Notes under the pieces: generated by a model
What the model was told of the DNA's origin: nothing
Database searches by the model: none
The model's input: only the letters and a program-made list of their open reading frames with translations
NCBI RefSeq assembly: GCF_024347515.1
Contig: NZ_AP025492.1
Location: 1,364,001-1,428,000 of the forward strand
Direction of reading: 5' to 3'
Length of the DNA stretch: 64,000 bases
Source of the DNA: Vibrio gigantis
Lineage (GTDB): Bacteria; Pseudomonadota; Gammaproteobacteria; Enterobacterales; Vibrionaceae
Position numbers and translations under genes: made by a program
In this document: positions 55,925 to 63,600 of the stretch, piece after piece
Layout: every line of letters starts with the position of its first letter
Position numbering within the stretch: the stretch's first letter is position 1

Positions 55925-57586
55925 ATGCCTGTTCAGAACTCAAGCCAAGAGCCATCTTCGTTTACACATTTCGTATTTTTCGGTTATCTTTGCATCATAT
56001 TTATGTGTATTAAAGATGTAACTTCTGTTGTTATCAGTTATCCACCAGTTGGTGGTACTGGTAACATATTCCTTTCCTTTTTATGGGAAAAGCTTGACTT
56101 TAAGAGTGTCTTTTTTTGGTTGTATGCTATATCAGCAGTGCTCGGCGTTGTTAACGTTATTCCCCTAATTCGTAAAAAGTTACCTAACCTTCTTTGCCTA
56201 CAATACAGTGTGAGTAAGCTAAGCAGCCCTGCATGCACTTCAGCACTCCACTTTATAGTCATTATTGTCACTATTTATTTCTCTGTTACTTCATCAGCTA
56301 TCGATAAGTGGCTTACTGAAGATAAATTAATTACTGGGAATGTAGCTATCGTATTTTCTTGGGTTGTTTCTCTACTTTGTTTATCAATTATCATTTTTGT
56401 ATTGAACCAGAAGTCAATAGGAAAAAAGCGCACTCAAGATGAGGATGGACGGCAAGAGTCTTATGAAATAAAGGTTAAAGCTCTTGAAGATATCATTCGA
56501 TTTGCACCGCCGAATGGTTTTGCGAAGGTACTTTCGGAGTATGTTGATGTTGCTGATGACTTCGGTAAAGAAATAAATAAGCAGCACAATCAAGCAAAAA
56601 TTTTAGATGCATGTAGCTTCGCGTATAAGCATTTTCTTGATGTTCCAGGAAAACCACCATCGTTTGTATTTAAAGGCTTTGAGGCCATTAAGCCTTATAC
56701 TAACAACGCTGTTAATCTAAAAAATGAGATGAAAGAAGCGATCGACTCTTTAAAAAAACAGACGGATGAAAATGCAAAGTATATTCGAGCTATACTTATC
56801 GCTTATGCAAGGTTAGCGGCTCACTTTGAGGGTGTGACACCATCTGAGAGAGATAAAGATATCTATCGAGCTACGTTGATGCTGAAATATGATGCTAAGG
56901 ACTTGCGGTTAGGCGATAAGGATAACATTAAGTATGTCCCAGCTATTCTAACTAAAACGAATTTGGATAAGTTTTTAACTCTTCATAAAGAACACAGCGT
57001 TAAAGCCTATAGTGGGAAAATGAATATTACGCAGAAAGCTAATAATAAATTTGTCCCTATAGATTTTAAACCTGATGATGAAATTTCTACGACATATATG
57101 CCTTTTTTCTTAGGTGAAGAGCGTGCTAATTACAACTGTATAGGAGCTCCCCGTGTACTAGGTACATGTGAAAGCCAGTTTATTAATAACGTAATCAATG
57201 AGATAGAAGGTTGGCGAGGAAGTGATAAAAGCCCTATAGAGATTGTTGATGAAGCAAAGGAGTATTTTTCGAAACAGAACAAACCTTTTTCTTTGATGTC
57301 CTTTCCTCTAATGCATAGTCGGTATGATGTTGAGCATAAAAGTGCCCAGTACATTCTAGGCGTAGTAACTATTTCAAGAGATAAGAAAGCTATGATGATG
57401 GAAGAGGAATCTAAGCTTGAGCAATTCGAGCATATAACTACGCCATTGAACTTTGCTTTGTGTAAGATAGTTCATTTTGATGCATTACATAGGTATCACA
57501 TTAATCTTTTACAAGAGATATTGGACTCTGTTAGTATTGGTTCTTCAGATGTAGGCAGTAGCTCTACGCAACAAGATAGTGCTTAA
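55925..57586 (+). CDS. Four-TM protein with cytosolic GAF-like C-terminal domain
   Basis: A 553-aa membrane protein with four TM segments (about 13-37, 60-80, 107-125, 138-158), then a helical stretch (about 170-240) and a long cytosolic C-terminal part. Residues about 390-520 show a GAF-like order: Y.CIGAPRVL..., helix with W, FSLMSFPLM..., YILGVVTISR. There is no enzymatic motif. Codon use is AT-rich, unlike core neighbours. It is followed after 11 bases by a 40-aa acidic protein, then a convergent OLD nuclease. TM-plus-sensor proteins of this kind are common in defence islands; membrane-damaging effector or sensor is inference. The ATG at 55925 has a weak ribosome site; a later ATG at 56003 would remove TM1. 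Confidence 0.75.
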   Translation: MPVQNSSQEPSSFTHFVFFGYLCIIFMCIKDVTSVVISYPPVGGTGNIFLSFLWEKLDFKSVFFWLYAISAVLGVVNVIPLIRKKLPNLLCLQYSVSKLSSPACTSALHFIVIIVTIYFSVTSSAIDKWLTEDKLITGNVAIVFSWVVSLLCLSIIIFVLNQKSIGKKRTQDEDGRQESYEIKVKALEDIIRFAPPNGFAKVLSEYVDVADDFGKEINKQHNQAKILDACSFAYKHFLDVPGKPPSFVFKGFEAIKPYTNNAVNLKNEMKEAIDSLKKQTDENAKYIRAILIAYARLAAHFEGVTPSERDKDIYRATLMLKYDAKDLRLGDKDNIKYVPAILTKTNLDKFLTLHKEHSVKAYSGKMNITQKANNKFVPIDFKPDDEISTTYMPFFLGEERANYNCIGAPRVLGTCESQFINNVINEIEGWRGSDKSPIEIVDEAKEYFSKQNKPFSLMSFPLMHSRYDVEHKSAQYILGVVTISRDKKAMMMEEESKLEQFEHITTPLNFALCKIVHFDALHRYHINLLQEILDSVSIGSSDVGSSSTQQDSA

Positions 57587-57597
57587 GGTAGGTTGTT

Positions 57598-57720
57598 ATG
57601 GGTGAGTTTCTAGAAAGTACAAATGAGTTCTTTGAAGATTTCCGTAGCTTTGATGCTGTTGATGAGCAAGTTGCTGACTTATTGGAATCATCAGATTACT
57701 CTGATGAAGAAGATGAGTAA
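57598..57720 (+). CDS. 40-aa highly acidic small protein
   Basis: An ORF of 40 codons with a strong AAGGTAGG ribosome site, 11 bases after the TM-GAF gene and followed by a terminator. It is very acidic: about 16 Glu/Asp, only one Arg, no Lys, tail SDYSDEEDE, with Phe/Leu positions that could form a helix. It would suit a DNA mimic, inhibitor or regulator of one of its neighbours. No family recognised. Confidence 0.72.
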   Translation: MGEFLESTNEFFEDFRSFDAVDEQVADLLESSDYSDEEDE

Positions 57721-57734
57721 GAAAAATTCCTAGG

Positions 57735-57763
57735 AAAGGAGTGCATACAGCACTCCTTTTTTT
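57735..57763 (+). terminator. Terminator after the acidic small protein
   Basis: A 10-bp perfect stem (57735-57744 with 57750-57759) has an ATACA loop and seven T's. Confidence 0.92.
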
Positions 57764-57822
57764 ATATTAAAGGGACAGTATAGAACGGCTCCATTAGTAT
57801 CATTATTCCAAGTAGTGTGTAA

Positions 57823-59595
57823 CTACCCTTCAATGCCATTAGACTTCTTAATAAACTCCACCAGTTGAGGAACCCTCCTATTCAAATCATGTATTGCTAG
57901 GTCAGCTTCGTAGTTTCTCACATAGTAATTAGCAACTTTAACTTTACTTGCTGTTGGTGCAGAGGGCTTATTATTTTGAGACGCCTTCTTATGCTTAAAC
58001 TCTAGCAAGTTAGCCCACTTTCCTTTCGCAAGTAGAGATACAGCGGTTTGTGGATGAACTGCTTTTACTGTGTCTTCTACTTGATCATCATTTAAGTAGT
58101 TTTCTACTTCTCTTCCATCTGTAACCCAAGCGAACCCTGGCCCTTTATCAAACTCATCACGTAAGCGCTTTTTCGTTGCGTTAATGTGAGCGCGTGAACT
58201 TGCCTTGTCGCTATCTATCATGATGACGCTATTGCGGTTTAGTTTTCTCAAAGAGATTAGCTCTTTCTCATGCTCTTCAAGTTCTTCAGGGTCATTCCCC
58301 GTTAGGTGACTAGCAAGACGGCCGCCGTAGAACATGATGGAATAGTGAATGCCTTCAACTAAGGACTCATCCTTAGCTTTTATCCAGTAGTTCAAGTAAG
58401 TTCTATCAGATGGGCCCTCAACCCAAATTACACAGTTAGCTTGTAGAATATCTGAACCTTTGTAGCCTAGCTCAGCACATAGCTCTGAACGCTCTCGAGT
58501 ATTAGATACAGTGTTAACTTTTGATACTCCATCCTCCATATGAACATGGAAAATTTGAGCTTCAGTTGCATCAAGTAAGTGTGCCGAGTGGGTAGTAATG
58601 AAGTATTGGTTGTTAGTGCTAGTGTTTAGATAGTTGATTAGCTTCCTTTGCAGAATAGGGTGTAAGTGCAACTCAGGTTCTTCGATACAAACAATAGTGT
58701 TTTCTAATAATGTTGAAGCGGCAGCTAGAATAATGACTTCGTGAATGCCTGTACCTAGTGAGTCTAGTGGGAGGGTTTTGCCATCCATATGAATAATGAT
58801 CATTGAACGGTCGTGTGGAATTTCAATAGTCGCTGTTTCGTTCTCAAGAACCGAACGGAGAAAGCGATTTATTTTGGCAAATTTCTCTTTGTCTTGTTGT
58901 GCTGTAAGGATTGGACGTTCCAGTTTGGCTAAACGTTCAATGATACCTTCTCCACTATATCCGCTAGTTTGTGAACCAGAGTCACCAACTTTTCTAATTG
59001 CAGGAATGAGTTCAGGTCGGGCTTCAATGGTTGGTATCCAGTTTACTAATTCGCCCAAAACAGCCCTACAGTTACTTGTGTCATTGTCATAATAACCCCC
59101 TGTTAGGTGATTACTTAATGGCTTCCAAGAGGTAAATGGCTTGTTTGATAATTGTCCTATTAGTGCAATATCAGGTTTATTAATTGTAATCTGCCTCGGG
59201 TCTACATTAGTAGTAAGCCAAGTTAGGTTGTTTGATTGTGTAAAAAATTCACTTAGGTAAACCCATTTTAGATGAGACTGGACTGTACTATCTTTTTTCC
59301 GAATGTTATTTCCGATGAGCTTTTCAATATCTTCAGGTCGTAACGCAAAAGATATGGAGAACCCTTGGTTATTTTTCTGAGGTGTGTCTAATTCACCAAA
59401 GTTAACCTTGCTTTCTCGAAAGATGGAAGAGTGTTCACAAATAAGTCGCATAACATTTGACTTACCAGAGTTGTTCGCACCGATGAGAAAGTTAATTTTT
59501 TGAAGAGGGGCAATTACAGCTTCATCACCGCCAAAACTGCGGTAGCCCGAGAATGAAAATCCAGACAGTATCACTCGGTAAGTCCTATAGTTCAT
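57823..59595 (-). CDS. OLD-family ATPase-Toprim nuclease
   Basis: A 590-aa class 1-type OLD (overcoming lysogenization defect) protein. Walker A GANNSGKS (39-46), ABC signature region LDSLGTGIHEV (279-287), Walker B IVCIEEPE (301-308), the His switch TTHSAHLL (334-341), and a C-terminal Toprim nuclease domain with WVEGPSD (391-397), MIDSD (459-463) and EVENYL (496-501). Both ATPase and nuclease residues look intact. OLD proteins act against phages alone, or with partners in Gabija, PARIS and retron systems; no helicase or reverse transcriptase is present here. It faces the TM-GAF gene convergently. An integrase remnant follows upstream. Confidence 0.93.
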   Translation of the reverse strand: MNYRTYRVILSGFSFSGYRSFGGDEAVIAPLQKINFLIGANNSGKSNVMRLICEHSSIFRESKVNFGELDTPQKNNQGFSISFALRPEDIEKLIGNNIRKKDSTVQSHLKWVYLSEFFTQSNNLTWLTTNVDPRQITINKPDIALIGQLSNKPFTSWKPLSNHLTGGYYDNDTSNCRAVLGELVNWIPTIEARPELIPAIRKVGDSGSQTSGYSGEGIIERLAKLERPILTAQQDKEKFAKINRFLRSVLENETATIEIPHDRSMIIIHMDGKTLPLDSLGTGIHEVIILAAASTLLENTIVCIEEPELHLHPILQRKLINYLNTSTNNQYFITTHSAHLLDATEAQIFHVHMEDGVSKVNTVSNTRERSELCAELGYKGSDILQANCVIWVEGPSDRTYLNYWIKAKDESLVEGIHYSIMFYGGRLASHLTGNDPEELEEHEKELISLRKLNRNSVIMIDSDKASSRAHINATKKRLRDEFDKGPGFAWVTDGREVENYLNDDQVEDTVKAVHPQTAVSLLAKGKWANLLEFKHKKASQNNKPSAPTASKVKVANYYVRNYEADLAIHDLNRRVPQLVEFIKKSNGIEG

Positions 59596-59659
59596 GTAGT
59601 TATCTATAGCGTGATGATACTACTATTTGGTATGTATGTGCTCTTATTTATGCAATCTA

Positions 59660-59878
59660 TCACTTAATAATAATATTCAACCACTTTATTTGATCATGAG
59701 CGTGTGACTCCATAAACTTGCCGTAAACACGCTCTAGCATCATTGTGCTTGTGTGGCCCATTTGTTCTGCAATGAAAGAAAGGTTTGCGCCTTTGGTAAT
59801 AAGCCAACAAGCGTAAGTATGACGAGGTTGATAAGAACAGCGGTGTTGAATGCCAGCTCGTTGGAATACACTATGGGG
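59660..59878 (-). pseudogene. Truncated tyrosine recombinase (integrase) remnant
   Basis: Reading the minus strand, an open frame of 72 codons to a TGA at 59660-59662 gives the C-terminal end of a phage/island integrase: YQPRHTYACWL with catalytic Arg, then IAEQMGHTS with the His, and ERVYGKF with the nucleophilic Tyr. The N-terminal two-thirds is missing; an in-frame stop lies at 59879-59881 and unrelated sequence follows. No start codon or ribosome site. It marks past site-specific integration in this stretch. Confidence 0.85.
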
Positions 59879-60014
59879 TCAGGCCTTGTCTTTTGCCAAT
59901 TATTGTTTTTGTCTAAATCTTTATTGACCCGTCTACAACTTCACACTTTATAGTGACTACATTGATTGAGAGGGGCGCTTTCTGTGTTCCCTCCAAAGTA
60001 AGTAGAGAGACACT

Positions 60015-60887
60015 ATGAAACGTTTAATTCTAAGCATCACATTCTTTGTAATCATGGCGCTTGGTAGCTTTAATGCCATGGCTCATGCTTCAACTGTTAA
60101 CTACGGTATTGCGATATCTCACGATGGTGAACAAATTGCGTATGGCAAAAGTGGGAGTGGGGATACGGCGCTGATCTTCATTCACGGTTGGAGCTTAGAC
60201 AGCAGGCTTTGGCAAAACCAAGTGAGTGAGTTTTCAAAGCTGTACCAAGTGATCACCATGGACTTGGCAGGTCACGGTAACTCATCGTTTAATCGCGAAG
60301 AGTACACCATGGTTGTGTTCGCTGAAGATATCGAAGCCGTCATCGAAAAAGAACAACTCGAATCCGTCATCTTAATCGGTCATTCAATGGCAGGTGGTGT
60401 GATTGCAGAAGCCGCTAAACTGATGCCGAAAAGAGTGAAGGGCATTATTGGTGTCGATACATCGCAAAACGTCGCACTAGCGGTTTCACAAAGCGACCTA
60501 GATGCAATGACCAAACCCTTTGAAGCAGACTTCCAAGCGGGCATTACTATGTTCGTGAAAGACTCACTACCAAATGACGTAGACGCAGATTTACTTTACT
60601 GGGTAACGCAAGACATGGCATCAGCGCCACCAGCTATCGCGATAAACCAGTTCCGCCACTATCTAGGCCAATACGTAACAGGCGAAGCACACCGCGTGTA
60701 TGAGAACGTGAACGTGCCAGTAATATTGGTCAACGCTCGCCTATGGCCAACCGATTCAGAAGCGAACAAGAAACACATCAAGGATTACAGCATTTACCAC
60801 ATTGAAGACTCAGGCCACTTCCCAATGCTAGAGCAACCTGAGCAGTTCAACACAACGTTGATGAAAGCGGTTAAGTCAGTGAAGTAG
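60015..60887 (+). CDS. Exported alpha/beta-fold hydrolase
   Basis: A 290-aa hydrolase with a signal peptide (about 1-25, ending AMAHAS). The fold is complete: oxyanion region FIHGWSLDSRLW (about 55-66), nucleophile elbow GHSMAG (about 122-127), an acid in the following strand region, and catalytic His in DSGHFPMLEQPE (about 268). The AGAGAGA ribosome site precedes the ATG. Codon use is like the core rather than the island. Its 3' end (about the last 135 bases plus terminator) recurs downstream at 61527-61661 and, in part, at 61725-61755. Substrate unknown; esterase or peptidase are both possible. Confidence 0.92.
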   Translation: MKRLILSITFFVIMALGSFNAMAHASTVNYGIAISHDGEQIAYGKSGSGDTALIFIHGWSLDSRLWQNQVSEFSKLYQVITMDLAGHGNSSFNREEYTMVVFAEDIEAVIEKEQLESVILIGHSMAGGVIAEAAKLMPKRVKGIIGVDTSQNVALAVSQSDLDAMTKPFEADFQAGITMFVKDSLPNDVDADLLYWVTQDMASAPPAIAINQFRHYLGQYVTGEAHRVYENVNVPVILVNARLWPTDSEANKKHIKDYSIYHIEDSGHFPMLEQPEQFNTTLMKAVKSVK

Positions 60888-60930
60888 GGTGCTGTCGTTG
60901 TTAAAATATGGATGTAATCATCCTATAGAT

Positions 60931-60966
60931 AAAACAAAGGCCTCGTGTGTACTAGGCCTTTGTTTT
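60931..60966 (+). terminator. Terminator after the hydrolase
   Basis: A 13-bp perfect stem (60931-60943 with 60954-60966) rich in T at the end. It is part of the sequence repeated downstream. Confidence 0.92.
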
Positions 60967-61007
60967 CTGAGTCAAATCGATGGAATCTGTCACTCTGTGA
61001 TAGTCCA

Positions 61008-61130
61008 TTATTTTTTGTCTTGAGAGTCTTTATATTTTTTTGCAATCCACTCATGCAAGTGAAGTCCCGTTTGACGCTTTAAGAATACAGTGATGCCAGC
61101 TAAAATTAACAGTCCGATTATTGTGCCCAT
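61008..61130 (-). CDS. 40-aa small membrane protein
   Basis: A 40-codon ORF with GGAGATAATT directly before the ATG at 61130. An N-terminal hydrophobic segment (about residues 2-16, TIIGLLILAGITVFL) is followed by a basic/charged tail (LKRQTGLHLHEWIAKKYKDSQDKK split by Gly). Topology resembles type I toxin peptides or small membrane regulators. It lies in the cargo between the two hydrolase 3' ends. Function not known. Confidence 0.65.
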   Translation of the reverse strand: MGTIIGLLILAGITVFLKRQTGLHLHEWIAKKYKDSQDKK

Positions 61131-61195
61131 AATTATCTCCAAAATTAGTTATCGTTCGTCATTTAAAAGTGAATCAATACATGTCGGTATTATGA

Positions 61196-61453
61196 TTAAT
61201 CCATTGATTTCATTATTTTATCTATATTAAGTCCACCAAGTTCCTCTAGGTTATTCTTGATCTCTTCATCTATCGATAACTGACGTTCAACTTGCTTTAC
61301 TTCCTTCTCAAGAAACTTTTCAACTTCTTGAGATACGTTGAACATCAATCCCTGTTCACGCGCTGCTTTTCTAGCTCTTTTAAGACGAACATCTAAGTCT
61401 GATGAAATTTTAATGTTCAGTGATACTTTGGATTGTTTTTTCTGTAATGACAT
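61196..61453 (-). CDS. Ribbon-helix-helix-like small protein
   Basis: A basic 85-aa protein. Near the start VSLNIKISSDLDVRLKRARKAAREQ has the strand-helix pattern of RHH DNA-binding antitoxins or plasmid proteins; the rest is a charged helical region (VEKFLEKEVKQVERQL...). The ATG at 61453 is preferred over the TTG at 61465. It may be an orphan antitoxin: no toxin of usual size lies next to it, unless the 40-aa membrane peptide plays that role. Cargo between repeated hydrolase ends. Confidence 0.72.
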   Translation of the reverse strand: MSLQKKQSKVSLNIKISSDLDVRLKRARKAAREQGLMFNVSQEVEKFLEKEVKQVERQLSIDEEIKNNLEELGGLNIDKIMKSMD

Positions 61454-61526
61454 ATCGTTTCTCAACTTTATCTAAAAAATACTATAAACTTTTCTACCTT
61501 TTTAGCAAGAAATTTCGAGGTTGGCG

Positions 61527-61661
61527 GATTCAGGATCGAACAAGAAATACATCAAGGATTACAGTATTTACTACATTGAAGACTCCGGGCATTTCCCAAT
61601 GCTAGAGCAACCTGAGCAGTTCAACACAACGTTGATGAAAGCGGTGAAGTCAGTGAAGTAG
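61527..61661 (+). pseudogene. Displaced 3' end of the alpha/beta hydrolase
   Basis: An intact reading frame of about 44 codons, from SGSNKKYIKDY to the stop at 61659-61661, that repeats the last part of the hydrolase at 60015-60887. A 53-base stretch (61593-61645) is identical to 60819-60871. Most differences outside it are synonymous, so the copy comes from a functional homologue. It has no start. With the terminator after it, it is the second of three successive ends and looks like one border of an inserted element. Confidence 0.88.
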
Positions 61662-61691
61662 GGTGGTTGTAATCACCCTATAGATAAAACG

Positions 61692-61715
61692 AAGGCCTCG
61701 CGTGCGTGAGGCCTT
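61692..61715. terminator. Bidirectional-type terminator after the displaced hydrolase end
   Basis: An 8-bp stem (61692-61699 with 61708-61715) homologous to the hydrolase terminator. On the minus strand it is followed by CGTTTTAT, so it can also end the GST-like gene. Confidence 0.75.
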
Positions 61716-61724
61716 GTTAGACTC

Positions 61725-61755
61725 GTTCAACACAACACTGATCAAAGTGATTAAG
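61725..61755 (+). repeat. Third, degenerate copy of the hydrolase 3' end
   Basis: 26 of 31 bases match the hydrolase segment encoding FNTTLMKAVK (here FNTTLIKVIK). It overlaps the last codons of the convergent GST-like gene. Confidence 0.65.
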
Positions 61756-62383
61756 AATTTTTGTATTCGCAATAGCTAAGCTTTTTTGAAAGCGACTCTA
61801 GGCTAAATTTTGCCAATGTGTCTTTAAAAGGCGAATTATGTAAGCCAGTAGTGAGGATGTCTCGCTCTTCTGCTGAAAGCAAATTAGCATGCCTGAATAA
61901 TACGTAATCTAATGCTATGTGCAGGTACAATGTTGAGAAGTCAGGTTGAAGCAAATCATCATTGTTATTCAATTGCCCGACAAGCGTTTTAACGCTTCTT
62001 TGAATTCCTTCCTTTCCTCTAATCGTTAGCACGTTTTGCTCAGCTTCGAAGCGGCTTAGTGCTGCGCAGCGAAATGCCACCTCCATCAGCGTTTTACTCA
62101 GTCCCAATAACGACATGCGTTGAGTGTCGCTAGCCTTGGTCGCTGCTAGTTTTTCAGTTGGGTAAGCTTGCATGAGAAATTCGCAGATCGTTAAGCTCTC
62201 GGTGAGTGTAACCTCATCACTGGTTTCTAGAACCGGAATGGTACTGAATGGATTGATTGTGACCAATGTGTTTGGCGTTTGCCACGGGTCGATCCATTCA
62301 AGAACTATTGGAGCATCACACAGATAGGCCGTGGCTAACACTGCTCTGGAGAATGGAGAGGTGTCGTTTAAATACAGTTTCAT
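61751..62383 (-). CDS. Glutathione S-transferase-like protein
   Basis: A 210-aa soluble protein with a thioredoxin-fold N-terminal domain (about 1-75: LYLNDTSPFSRAVLATAYL, TINPFSTIPVLE as the GSH-site cis-Pro motif, LTESLTICEFL) and a helical C-terminal domain. Ser8/Ser12 in the first loop could be the catalytic residue. AAGGA precedes the ATG. It is 14 bases downstream of the MFS gene, so the two form an operon. The substrate is unknown. Confidence 0.9.
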   Translation of the reverse strand: MKLYLNDTSPFSRAVLATAYLCDAPIVLEWIDPWQTPNTLVTINPFSTIPVLETSDEVTLTESLTICEFLMQAYPTEKLAATKASDTQRMSLLGLSKTLMEVAFRCAALSRFEAEQNVLTIRGKEGIQRSVKTLVGQLNNNDDLLQPDFSTLYLHIALDYVLFRHANLLSAEERDILTTGLHNSPFKDTLAKFSLESLSKKLSYCEYKNS

Positions 62384-62397
62384 GAGCGATTCCTTTG

Positions 62398-63600
62398 CTA
62401 AGAATTTATTTGAGCAGTGTTTAATATCTGTTGTTTGGTTGATGTAAACGCAATGCAGAGTACCGACAAAATGAGTGCACTCGCGCTGATCATAAATAAG
62501 AGGTTATAACTGGTGAGTTGCGGGGCGTAATGAGCCATAACGAAGCCGACTATTCCTTGCGATATCGCAAAAGCCATTGTCATTGCTCCCCAAGATTTCG
62601 TATGGAGCTGTGTCCCAACGATCTCTAAGGTATAAGTTGAGACCAGTGTTACGGTGCCAGGCGTAAACATACCGACCAACAAAGATGAAGTAAAAAGTGC
62701 TGTTTCACTGGTGCTTAATAGCGGAAGAGCAACCCCCACAGCTTTACAAATAAACGCAGCGAATAGTGCTTTTTTAAGTCCAAATTTATCACCTAGTATA
62801 CCGGTTACTATTGGCCCAATTGCTGCCCCTATGCCAAAGACAGCCCAATAAAAACCGCCACTCGAAAAACTCATTTCTAGCTCTCGAACAATGTAATCGA
62901 CCCAAAAGAGAGTGTGGGGTAAATAACCGATGGCGCTAAAGCTATAGGCTACAAGTACGCAGCTAATGCTGATGCGCTCATTCTTAGATAAGGCATTAAA
63001 CGTCGATGGGCTTTTATCGCAATGGTTTGGCTTAACCTTAAGAGACCATGTGTTCCACGTCAGGACGGTTGCGAGGAAAGCGATTGCACCCATACCTAAC
63101 CATGCACTTTCAACACTTTGGTAGATTAGCAAAGGTATTATGGTTCCTGAAATCATGGCACCTAGACCAATGCCTGAAAATACGACGCCACTGATTCTTG
63201 CTTTCATCTCTTGAGGGTGAAGGCTGGTGATCACGGGTGGTGCGAGTACCATAAGTACGGCTCCCGATACACCCGCAATGGTTCTAAGCGTTAAAAACCA
63301 TTCAAAGGGCGCAGACTTTAAAGCACAACCAAGATAACTAAAGCTACTTAACAACAGAGAGGCGCGTATGAGTGTGCCTGTTGAATAATACCTTTGTAAA
63401 AAGCTCGAAGCAGGAGCCCCGAAGATATAGCCAATCAGTGTCGCAGCCCCAAGTATGGAGGCATCTTCGCTTGAGAACCACCCACTTTGAATGAGCACTG
63501 GCATTAAAGCTATATAAGCAAATCGCCCAATGCCGTTTCCAACTAATGTTGCTGCGAGCCCTGCGAAGGTGTTGCGGTTCAATAGTTTTACGTGCTGCAT
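62398..63600 (-). CDS. MFS transporter, YbfB/YjiJ family
   Basis: A 400-aa inner-membrane transporter with twelve predicted TM segments. The N-terminal GLAATLVGNGIGRFAYIALMPVLI and IFGAPASSFLQRYY are typical of the YbfB/YjiJ group of MFS exporters with unknown cargo. An AAGGG ribosome site precedes the ATG at 63600. It is co-transcribed with the GST-like gene, so export or detoxification of a conjugate is possible; that is inference. Confidence 0.9.
   Translation of the reverse strand: MQHVKLLNRNTFAGLAATLVGNGIGRFAYIALMPVLIQSGWFSSEDASILGAATLIGYIFGAPASSFLQRYYSTGTLIRASLLLSSFSYLGCALKSAPFEWFLTLRTIAGVSGAVLMVLAPPVITSLHPQEMKARISGVVFSGIGLGAMISGTIIPLLIYQSVESAWLGMGAIAFLATVLTWNTWSLKVKPNHCDKSPSTFNALSKNERISISCVLVAYSFSAIGYLPHTLFWVDYIVRELEMSFSSGGFYWAVFGIGAAIGPIVTGILGDKFGLKKALFAAFICKAVGVALPLLSTSETALFTSSLLVGMFTPGTVTLVSTYTLEIVGTQLHTKSWGAMTMAFAISQGIVGFVMAHYAPQLTSYNLLFMISASALILSVLCIAFTSTKQQILNTAQINS

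Noticed and set aside
55716..56021. 101-codon open frame at the left edge of the island
   Set aside because: No ribosome site, no recognisable composition or family, and it overlaps the TM-GAF gene in another frame.
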